The notes beneath the pieces were generated by a model. That model did not search any database. It had not been told where the DNA came from and saw nothing but the letters and a program-made list of their open reading frames with translations. DNA of 20,029 nt, taken from positions 1 through 20,029 of the forward strand of contig RPFO01001266.1 of the NCBI GenBank assembly GCA_009746045.1. Reading direction: 5' to 3'. Source of the stretch: Mesostigma viride. Its lineage: Eukaryota > Streptophyta > Mesostigmatophyceae > Mesostigmatales > Mesostigmataceae. This document shows positions 9,581 through 16,828 of the stretch, one piece after another. How positions within the stretch are numbered: the first letter of the stretch is position 1; every line of letters begins with the position of its first letter. Made by a program: the position numbers and the translations under genes.

Positions 9581-10422
9581 TTGCGTTGCGTGGCGGTGAG
9601 GTGCTCACCTATGGCCCATATGTGAGAGGCAGCAGGATCTGCGACTGCGGCACTCCTACTGTCGAGACAAGGCCCCCGGACAGCGGCATCGTGGAAAAGG
9701 GAAAATGCGGCTACACCGGGTGTGACGCTCACCTGCTGAATGGCACGGACTGCGCGACCGACCGATTGCTGCAGGGTGGGCGCTCCAGCGAACACCGTGC
9801 TGGACAACAAGGACGTCATGAGGATAACGCTCCATAGTTGAAGCAGCCGCGATCTCCATGGCGACCCAGTGCCGCCGGACGCTGTTGGCCGGACACCAGC
9901 CGCGTGGGCACTGACAGGCGGTGGCGGTGTGGGGATATCTCCCCCACCCTGGCGCACTTGCATTGCGGCCCGCAGAACATACCCAACCTGGAAGGCTGAC
10001 ATGGCTTGCCCAACGAGAGACCACCTAGTGGCCTCTAAAACCCCCTCAGCGGCGGACGCCCCCACATGGAACCCCATGCTCACCTCCCGAAACTCAGCGG
10101 GCGGCTGCACCAACAAACCCGTACCGGTGTCCCATACCAAACCCTTGCCCCGGTCCCTGTAGGCCGATGACCCCTGGTAACTAACCAAGGTGGGAAGAGC
10201 GCACATAGGCTTACCTACGTGATTGACGGGTGCGTAAGGGTGCCGATCGGCGACGTCTACCGCTGCGTGACCAAATGTGGTGGCAGCGCCACCTCCGCGG
10301 GCATGCCGTCGTGCTGTCGTGTGATCGCATCTACCACTGCCTGGATGGTGGTGGTGAGTGCAAGGTTGGTCCAGAATGCGCGGTACCTGTGGGTGAGCCC
10401 GCCCAATCCTGCATTGTCGCAC
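9520..10422 (-). pseudogene. Methyltransferase C-terminal motifs, hydrophobic linker and pre-RT segment
   Basis: Read in its own frame from about residue 52. Residues 76-118 (LPTLVSY ... QPPAEFREVSMGF) and 132-154 (TRWSLVGQAMSAFQV) resemble motifs IX and X of cytosine-5 methyltransferases, completing the catalytic domain begun at 10257-11249. The join needs a single-base shift near 10265. Residues 165-190 are Pro/Gly-rich. 192-212 form a hydrophobic stretch that could be a membrane segment or a buried helix. 273-293 (EHLTATQRKAMEHW) is the helix that usually precedes gypsy RT. The ORF ends 20 bp before the first RT Met, and one frameshift would fuse the two. The same stop occurs in the right arm. 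Confidence 0.7.
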
Positions 10423-11249
10423 GTGACTGGTGCCCCTAAGATGTCCACGATCTGGGCCCAGTCCTTCCTCACTACCTCGTGAGGGCTGTCGTCGGCCACC
10501 ACGTTCTCAAAAAGATACGCTAGTGGCTGGTCCTGCAGCTGCTGCAAGAGTCCAACGACTCGAAGCAGATCCCAAAACAACCCGCTCCTAGGATCCGCAA
10601 GCCCGCGTCCTACGCCGGCCTGACTCAACCCTTGACATTCCCAGCCCGCGAGGACGAGGTCTATCCTCTTGTGCCGCCTCAAAAGGCCTCGCACATGAAC
10701 CTCCCCAATGGCACGGATATCCTGAGGGCACTCCCCAAACGGATCTGTCCACGCAGACGGAGGAAACTGAGATGGATACAGGGCAGACAGCTGGGCACAG
10801 TGATGCCTATACACTGCCCGAGCGGTAGGAGACGGCTCTACGGCGATCAACGTGTGGCACGTACCGCCTGCAGCGAGAAAGCCAGCCAGCCCCCCTCCCA
10901 TCCCAGCAAACAATTCTAGCAATACAACCCCTTCGGACAAGACCCGCGACTCTGCCACAACATCGGCACAGAAGTTACCTTCGGTTGTCGCGACAGCCAC
11001 TTGGACTGCGATTGCCGCGGGAGATGAGAGAGTTGTTGCTGCCGCACCGCGTTGGTGACGTGCTGACGCAAAAGGGCCTGCCGCGCTTGCGGCTGCTGTC
11101 GCGCCGCCCACGTGCTGTGCAATGAGGCCCGTCCCACCAGCGCTGTTGGGATGCACGGCCCTTATCACGGCCCCCCCAGCTGCCGTGACCTCCCCCATCC
11201 AGCTACCACCGCGTCGTGCGAGCCAGCCTCGACCCGGTTGACCGACCAC
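10257..11249 (-). pseudogene. Cytosine-5 DNA methyltransferase domain, DNMT3-like, captured in the retrotransposon
   Basis: A C5-methyltransferase transfers methyl from S-adenosylmethionine to cytosine. Visible motifs: I, LLELFAGMGGG (residues 110-120); II, IAVEPS (135-140); IV, AGWECQGLSQAG (201-212) with the catalytic Cys at 205 (about 10635-10637); DPRSGLFWDLLR (219-230); VI, FENVV (247-251); VIII, THRYRAFWTNL (286-296). Motifs IX and X follow in another frame (9520-10422). The ENV segment and the HR-R-FWTNL block, with a short recognition region, recall DNMT3/DRM rather than DNMT1. Motif IV is unusual: WEC replaces the common PPC or PC. The first 80 or so residues are low-complexity. It lies between protease and RT, so it is probably a polyprotein module. 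At least one frameshift (near 10265) breaks it. Confidence 0.85.
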
Positions 11250-11592
11250 GCACTGCCCCAGTGTCCGAGCTGTAGCAGCTCACCGGGATGCTTGCTTGGC
11301 GCATGGCGTCACCGTCTCTGTCAACGATGTACACCGCGCGGCCTTCCCACATGCGTACCTCGAGCCGCATGGGAAACATGACCTCCATGCCGACCAGCAC
11401 GTCATACGATGACTGCTCGGTCACAAGGGCATTCACAGGGATGCAGGCCATGTCGGATGGCCTGAGCGGGTTGAGGATGACCATTACCTGGACCGCAGTC
11501 ATGGCAAAGGGTTTAGCGGCAGGGCCCTGCCAGCCCGCCACGGACACATGACTGTCCCGCAGCCCGCCATTCTCCCTGGTTAGGTTGAGCAA
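11203..11592 (-). pseudogene. Aspartic protease, C-terminal part
   Basis: YDVLVGMEV (residues 63-71, about 11380-11406) matches the YDVILGMD-type element near the end of gypsy retropepsins. The chain then runs through MRLEVRMWEGRAVYIVDRDGD to an overlap of about 47 bp with the methyltransferase frame. Moving from this frame into the methyltransferase requires a +1 shift, which could be programmed or an indel. Confidence 0.7.
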
Positions 11593-11863
11593 CTGGGCCA
11601 GCCGAGCACTGATACGAGTGGCTGGGCCCCGCTGTCCAGTTTCACGACCAATTCATGGTCAGTACTGTAGACCACGTTGCTCAGGGGCTCCCCGTGCCCC
11701 TGCGCCTGGGCCGCCAATGCTGGCTCGCCATCCGGATATGAGGTGACAGTGGGTGCCCTACACCGCACGCCCGCTGCGCGTTGTCCAAGACACCATGAGC
11801 GACATGACCCACGCGTACCGAAGCCGATGCAGGGCGATGCCCGGAAATGTGGCTGCTCAGCGT
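11580..11863 (-). pseudogene. End of Gag and aspartic protease active site
   Basis: This segment starts where gag breaks: the residues after NA (EQPHFRASPC) continue the gag frame left at 4877. A cysteine/histidine-rich stretch (11790-11840) could be a CCHC zinc knuckle, but it needs base indels to line up and one Cys appears as Phe. The protease catalytic triplet DSGA is at about 11625-11636 in the context VVKLDSGAQ. A 1-bp shift near 11612 separates it from the rest of the protease. The retropepsin would cleave the polyprotein inside the particle. Confidence 0.65.
11860..11863. other. Target-site duplication of E2, second copy, inverted by the spacer orientation
   Basis: gcgt here is the complement of acgc at 4874-4877. 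The sequence beyond it on the + strand begins TGTGCAACC at 11864, a TG start that would be the left end of E2. Confidence 0.65.
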
Positions 11864-11878
11864 TGTGCAACCTACGGG
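11864..11878 (+). other. Left terminus of E2: 15-bp non-homologous end
   Basis: TGTGCAACCTACGGG has no match to the start of B or to the sequence upstream of RT in the other arm. Homology with the left arm begins at cgtccttg (11879). E2 thus seems to lack its 5' B repeat, leader, gag, protease and methyltransferase, yet has a TG end beside a 4-bp duplication. Confidence 0.5.
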
Positions 11879-12110
11879 CGTCCTTGTGTCAGCACGGTGT
11901 TCGCTGAGCGCCCACCCTGAGCAATCGGTCGGTCGCGCAGTCCGTGCCATTCAGCAGGTGAGCGTCACACCCGGTGTAGCCGCATTTTCCCTTTTCCACG
12001 ATGCCGCTGTCCGGGGGCCTTGTCTCGACAGTAGGAGTGCCGCAGTCGCAGATCCTGCTGCCTCTCACATATGGGCCATAGGTGAGCACCTCACCGCCAC
12101 GCAACGCAAG

Positions 12111-14485
12111 GCTATGGAGCACTGGTTGCATTCTGCACGCTCAGTTTCGCTTTCAGCAGTGAAGAACTAGGGTGCTACAACGGGGGCTGCATGGGGGTCC
12201 CACTAGATACGGATCAGCCCTTATTCAGGCGGCAGCATAGGCTGAGCTTGGCTGAGCTGGAATTCGTAGATGCTAACTGTCGAGAGCTAGAGGCAGCTGG
12301 GATCATCCGCGCTTCATCCTCCAGTTATGCAGCTGCCACGGTGGTCGCACCCAAGAAGGATACCATCACAGGCGAGTGGACAGGTATGCGCATGGCCACT
12401 GACCTGCGTCAGCTGAACGCGCACACTCCTGTTGATAGGTACCCCATGCCTCGGGTCGATGATGTTTTGGATAAAATATCTCCCCAGGTCAAGTATGTGT
12501 CGTCGCTAGATTTGCGTAGCGGCTTCCATCAGATCAAGGTCGTAGAGGCAGATCAGCGCAAGCTGGCCTTTTGGGGTGGGACCCGTCTGTACGAGTGGGT
12601 TCGCATGCCATTCGGACATCGCAACGCTAGTGCGGTGTTCCAACGTGCCATGGACCAGGTGCTGGCAGGGTTGCCATTTGCAGCCTGCTACATAGACGAT
12701 GTCATTGTCTTTAGCGAGACATTTGACCAGCACTTAGCTCACCTCGATCAGGTTCGGATCGCCCTAGATAAGGCCAACCTGCGGCTGCACCCTGAAAAGT
12801 GCAAGTTCGCCCAACAGACCATAGGGTTTCTTGGCCATCAGATTGTACCAGGTGGCCGGACCCCTGAGGCAGCCAAAGTGGAAGCCATCAGCAACGCCGC
12901 AGTGCCCATCGACATCTCGGGGGTGCGCGCGTATCTCGGGCTAGCTGGCTATTATCGAGGATATATTCAGAATTTCAGCACCAAAGTCAAACCCCTGACT
13001 GAGTTGTTGAAGAAGGGCAATGTCTGGGCGTGGGGTCCGGCTCAGCAGCGAGCCATCGATACCATCAAACAGGAACTGACTGCCGCTCCTATCCTACGCG
13101 CCCCCGACTATGCTCTGCCCTTCATTCTTTACACCGATTGGTCCAAGGTAGGCCTAGGGGCTGTGCTAGCACAAAAGGACGATGCGGGGCGCGAGCATGT
13201 TATCGCGTACGCTAGTCGGAGTAACAACTCTGCCGAGAGTCGGTACTCTTCCTACGAGGGGGAAGCGTTAGCCGTTGTGTGGGCCATCAAGCACTTCAGG
13301 CCATATCTCTTTGGGCGGGTGTTCACACTTGTCACTGATCACCAGCCCTTATTGTGGTTGATGACCAGCGACAAACTCACGGGTAAGCTGGCCCGGTGGG
13401 CAATGATCATTCAGGAGTACCACCTGACAATCGTCCATCGGCCAGGTGTGGATCACTCCAACGCGGACGTCCTGTCCAGGTATGCTCTACCAACCACTGT
13501 TGACAACACTGGTGCGCGGGCCCTAGGGGCCGAGAGCTCGCCTGGGTCTGTGGTTTTTGTTAATGCTGCAGGCTTCGCTGACGCCGACGCCGAGGCAGAC
13601 TGGCGCGCAGTCGAGTATACAGTCGCAGACTTTGCGGCAAGCTGCAATGCAGTTCACCCTTCTCCCTTCACCCCTGCCGCTGGCCTCCTCGCGTTGGAGG
13701 AAGGTAATTCTCCGTCCTTTGACATTGACAATACCTTGGCACGATACCTAGCACTCCAGGTGGTGTTGGTTGGCCATCTCACAGTGGAATGCAACATGGG
13801 TGATGTGTGGCTCGATGGGCGTGTGTTGGAGCAGGTCCAAGGGATAGCTCTCACCCCAACCCCTGTTGATTGGTCCTCAGCCCAGCGTGACGCTGAGTTG
13901 AATAGGGTGCAACATAGGGCGGTCACCTACTCGTGGGATGCCGGGGTCCTCCACAAAATGATCGGCAAGCGCAAAGTGGTGGTGCCGCCGCCTCACAAGC
14001 GGGTCGCCATCGTCCAGCAAGCCCATGAGCGGTATGGCCACCTGGGTGGTAACCGCACTTTGGCGCTAGTGCGCGCCTCTTATTGGTGGAACGGCATGCG
14101 TGCCACAGTCGCGCAGGTCGTCGCTCGCTGCGCGCAGTGTGCCCGGGTGAAGGCCCGGTTCAATGTGGACCACGATGCGAAAGAATTGATGAGCCTACCC
14201 ATCAGAGGGCTCTTCTACCGCTGGCACGTAGACCTGTGTGGGCCCTTTGATGAAAGTGCAGATGGCCACAAGTATGTCATGGTGTGTGTCGAAAGTTTTA
14301 GCAAGTGGGTCGAGCTCATCCCCATTGCTGACAAGCAGGCCGCCACCACCGCCAAGCACTTCGCCGACATCATCGCCAGGTTTGGCGCCCCCGCGGAGGT
14401 GGTCACCGACCAGGGCGGGGAGTTTCGGGGGAATTTCAGGAATTGTTGGATGCATGTCTCATTGATCACCGTCGCACTTCTCGGA
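12111..14485 (+). pseudogene. pol: Pol polyprotein: reverse transcriptase, RNase H, integrase core (right arm)
   Basis: Copies element RNA into DNA and inserts it. From Met 12191: RT residues 1-265, with SLDLRSGFHQ (Asp107), MPFGHRNASAVFQ (139-151) and YIDD (167-170); RNase H about 300-430, with TDWS (Asp316), YEGEAL (356-358), TDHQ (Asp383) and the NADVLSR end; a 170-residue linker; integrase zinc module His612, His617, Cys647, Cys650; DDE core Asp681 (VDLCGPF) and Asp740 (TDQGGEF). The frame breaks at about 14423, where one G of a G-run seems absent, and again near 14485. The real domain continues to the catalytic Glu at 14511-14513. The sequence before Met 12191 is open and RT-like (EELGCYNGG), so 12191 is not the native start. 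Typical Ty3/gypsy order. Confidence 0.9.
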
Positions 14486-15335
14486 GCATCCTCAGGCCAA
14501 TGGTTTGGCTGAGAGATTGGTGCAGACTGTCAAGCAGGCTTTGCGCAAGTGGAGCCTGCAGTCAGCATCATTCACTATGTGGGATCGTGAACTGGCGTGG
14601 ATAGCCATGGGTTACCGAATGTCACCCCAGGAGTCGCTCGCCTGTTTCTCCCCGTATTTCCTGTTGTTTGGGCGCGCACCCTTGCTCCCCACGGAGGCGC
14701 AGAGTGCACACCCCACCCCTATGGCGTTTGACAACGCCAGTCAGTTTCTGGCTGAGGTGACCGCACGGGCGGCTACTTTCCGCAAGGTTATGCCCATCGC
14801 CATGAACAACTTGTTCATCGCCCAGCACCGAGATACCCTGCGCTACGCTCAGCGCCGGGGGGGCGCTTACATGGCCCGTCAGCTGCATTTTCGTCCGGGG
14901 CAGTTCGTATTTCTCCGCACGCAGCTGACCGACACTCTTGACGTGACTGCGGGGCCGACCATCTTGCGGATCGTCGCCATCAAGCCATCTGGGGTCGCCA
15001 TTTTGGAGGGCGTCGACGGCAGTCGCACCACCGATAACGTAAGCAACCTCAGTCCGTGTTCGTTGCCCAACTTATTGCCTGACCTCGCCCCGCACACGGC
15101 CAGGCGGGTCAAGGACGCACAGTGTCAGGTTTGCCATCGCGTAGACCAGGGGGATACCATGTTGCTGTGTGATCACTGTAATTGTGGGTGGCACATGCAC
15201 TGCTTGCAGCCAGCGCTCACCACCGTGCCAGCGGGCCAGTGGTTTTGCCCAGTTTGTGTCGCTGCCCGTTTCGCAACCAGTAGCGTCACCATTTCCTTAG
15301 CTGCTGTGGTGTTGGCACGGTCGCTGGCCATGTGA
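14486..15335 (+). pseudogene. Integrase C-terminus with PHD finger (right arm)
   Basis: It begins with the HPQANGLAE segment holding the third catalytic acid (Glu codon 14511-14513) and continues through the core end and a GPY/F-like module (FRPGQFVFL, AGPTILRIV). At 15123-15257 lies a PHD finger with the pattern C-x2-C-x11-C-x2-C-x4-H-x2-C, then W-F-C-x2-C: Cys207, Cys210, Cys222, Cys225, His230, Cys233, Cys248, Cys251 counted from 14505. PHD fingers read histone H3 tails. Here it occupies the place where chromoviruses carry a chromodomain. A 25-residue hydrophobic tail follows (SVTISLAAVVLA). It is joined to the integrase front only through frameshifts. Confidence 0.88.
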
Positions 15336-15353
15336 GGAGCCATGAGAGCCAGC

Positions 15354-15363
15354 GAGGGGGGAA
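15354..15363 (+). promoter_or_regulatory. Polypurine tract
   Basis: GAGGGGGGAA, 18 bp after the stop of the integrase-PHD segment and abutting the first A repeat. It is the expected plus-strand primer position for a 3' repeat that starts with A. Confidence 0.65.
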
Positions 15364-15502
15364 TCATGGGACAGGTCCTCGCCCACCCCACCGGGCATGC
15401 AGTTAAGGCAGGCACGTCAGCTCAGCTCATTTGGGTTTTACCAAAGCTGAGCATGGCCAGCCGCCATGGTGGCGCCGGAGATTGTGGTACGCAGACGCGA
15501 CA
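15362..15502 (+). repeat. Terminal repeat A, inner copy (right arm)
   Basis: 141 bp, identical to 16684-16824. It ends GCGACA and is followed by gc (15503-15504) and then the TGTCACGG start of B. The junction contains the perfect palindrome GACAGCTGTC (15498-15507). Confidence 0.9.
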
Positions 15503-15504
15503 GC

Positions 15505-16683
15505 TGTCACGGACGCGAGCTATGTCATCCGGGCGCCCACTATGCACAAGACCGGTGACGTGCGCAAGGAATTTGTTTTCTGCGCATTTTCGACAAAGGC
15601 TAGTGACCGGGGGGGGACACTAGCACTTGCAGCATAAGAGCGGACGAAAGTGCACGTGCGCGCGCGCCGGGCCAGGCACGGCTGGGCGCGCAGCACTGAC
15701 GTACTTGAGCGGACGGCAGCACAAGTGCGCAGCGTCGAGAGGATCATACGCGAGTTATAGTGGACAGCTGGAGCTGGAGCTGGAGCTGGAGCTGGAGCTG
15801 GAGCTGGAGCTGGACTGCCGGACTTCAACAGCGCCGAGGCTATTGACAGGCCAGGTGTCTTTGTGGTGTAGAATAGCGGGTCAACGTTATGAGGACTGGA
15901 CAGAAAATGGAAAAGGACAATTTGCGGTGCGGAGCCAGATCGCTGGAATGAATGCGAAATCGCTGGCAGCCCTACAAAGGGATTTCTTCTAGAAAGGAAA
16001 GATTAGAAGCAATGTTTGCTGGGCCACTCACACGCAAGGTGTGAGCGTGCAGATTGTTTGAAGGATATTATGCTTCGACCTTGGTGGTCGTGACTAAATG
16101 CCGGACATTCCCAGGGACAGAAATGCCGGAGCCTCTAGGAGATGAGATCGGCAACAGGGTAGCAATTTAGATTTGTCGGGATGCCTTCCTGTTTTTGTTG
16201 GCATGTGTGGTAGTAAGCCAGGACGGCAACTGGAATGCGGTTTCTGTTTGCATGGTTCAGGCAGCAAGATAGTTTTGGCATTCCTGGCTGGACTGACAAG
16301 TGTGGCGTGTGTCATGCGTGTGGCATGACGAATGGTTTGGTTCATAGTCGAAGAGGACTCTCACGTAGCGTGTAGTCTCTTCGAGTCTCTCGTTAGTGGC
16401 CTTCGTGTTTCTCCCTTTCCTTGGGAGCAAGGCCGGTAGCATGTCATGGAGCGCTGCCTAACTGCGGGCTCGTGAGCATGGAGTGCATCGATATTGAGAC
16501 TATCAACGTGTTGTAATTGTATTAACTTTCTCAATAAATTCCGCATGTGCGGCTTCATCATCAGACTGTGCAAAGTGTGTGTTGTGAAAACATTGTTCTA
16601 TAGCAGGGGAGGCAAAAGCATTAAGGTGGTCATCAGGCACGAGGGACAGTTCCTTGTCCTCGGCTGAGAACCCTCCTTTCGTT
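15505..16683 (+). repeat. Terminal repeat B, copy 3 (right arm)
   Basis: 1,179 bp, about 99 percent like 1801-2978 by eye. It has eight perfect AGCTGG units and the same hairpins and poly(A)-like motifs (16512-16538). Confidence 0.9.
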
Positions 16684-16824
16684 AATCATGGGACAGGTCC
16701 TCGCCCACCCCACCGGGCATGCAGTTAAGGCAGGCACGTCAGCTCAGCTCATTTGGGTTTTACCAAAGCTGAGCATGGCCAGCCGCCATGGTGGCGCCGG
16801 AGATTGTGGTACGCAGACGCGACA
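16684..16824 (+). repeat. Terminal repeat A, outer copy, 3' end of E1
   Basis: 141 bp ending GCGACA at the accc duplication. Together with the start of B (TGTCACGG) it provides TG...CA ends with a short imperfect inverted match (TGTCACG against TGTCGCG). Confidence 0.9.
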
Positions 16825-16828
16825 ACCC
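16825..16828. other. Target-site duplication (accc), right copy of outer element
   Basis: Partner of 1797-1800. Confidence 0.85.

Larger units (their letters stand above)
4878..9815 (-). repeat. Left arm of a 4.9 kb inverted repeat
   Basis: Inverted copy of 11879-16824. Coding parts are nearly identical: I see single-base indels near 7836 and 8854 and a cluster of four one-base differences near the inner end (9770-9810 against 11886-11930). Differences are denser in the B repeat between about 5430 and 5940. Content read on the minus strand: RT, RNase H, integrase, PHD finger, polypurine tract, A, B, A. Confidence 0.9.
9816..11878. other. Single-copy spacer between the inverted arms
   Basis: 2,063 bp present once. 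All its coding content (end of Gag, protease, methyltransferase) reads on the minus strand, opposite to the gag at 3304-4877 that should precede it. Re-orienting it puts gag, protease, methyltransferase and RT in one order on the + strand and turns the acgc sites into a direct duplication. Confidence 0.85.
1801..16824 (+). mobile_element. Composite Ty3/gypsy-like retrotransposon (E1) with a nested inverted second copy (E2)
   Basis: A 15,024-bp block starting TGTCACGG and ending GCGACA, flanked by accc on both sides. It contains gag, aspartic protease, cytosine-5 methyltransferase, RT, RNase H, DDE integrase and a PHD finger. It is not a simple element: 4878-9815 and 11879-16824 are inverted copies of each other, while 9816-11878 occurs once. 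E1 appears to be the outer + strand element (about 10 kb if E2 is removed and the spacer re-oriented), and E2 a copy inserted backwards into E1 gag at 4877. The order Gag-PR-(MTase)-RT-RH-IN is that of Ty3/gypsy. Accumulated frameshifts suggest that neither copy is autonomous, unless they are sequencing errors. Confidence 0.85.
11879..16824 (+). repeat. Right arm of the 4.9 kb inverted repeat
   Basis: Mirror of 4878-9815. The right arm keeps RT, RNase H and most of integrase in one open frame, whereas the left arm has two extra single-base deletions. The innermost 45 bp (11886-11930) carries four one-base deletions relative to the left arm. Confidence 0.9.

Noticed and set aside
10257-11249. 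Free-standing host or bacterial restriction-modification methyltransferase
   Set aside because: It is embedded on the same strand between protease and RT of one element, resembles eukaryotic DNMT3/DRM more than bacterial enzymes, and has no restriction partner nearby.
11790-11840. Intact CCHC zinc knuckle of Gag
   Set aside because: The Cys/His pattern appears only if bases are added or dropped, and one Cys position reads Phe, so I note it only as a possible remnant.
1801-16824. Tyrosine-recombinase (DIRS/Ngaro) element suggested by the split repeats
   Set aside because: No recombinase-like sequence was seen. A clear HHCC plus DDE integrase and 4-bp duplications are present instead.
4878-16824. 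Palindrome as a simple read-through (missed hairpin adapter) sequencing artefact
   Set aside because: Such artefacts mirror around a point without a 2 kb single-copy spacer, and the arms carry private differences, a repeat-length difference and target duplications. Spacer misorientation in assembly remains possible and is kept as a finding.
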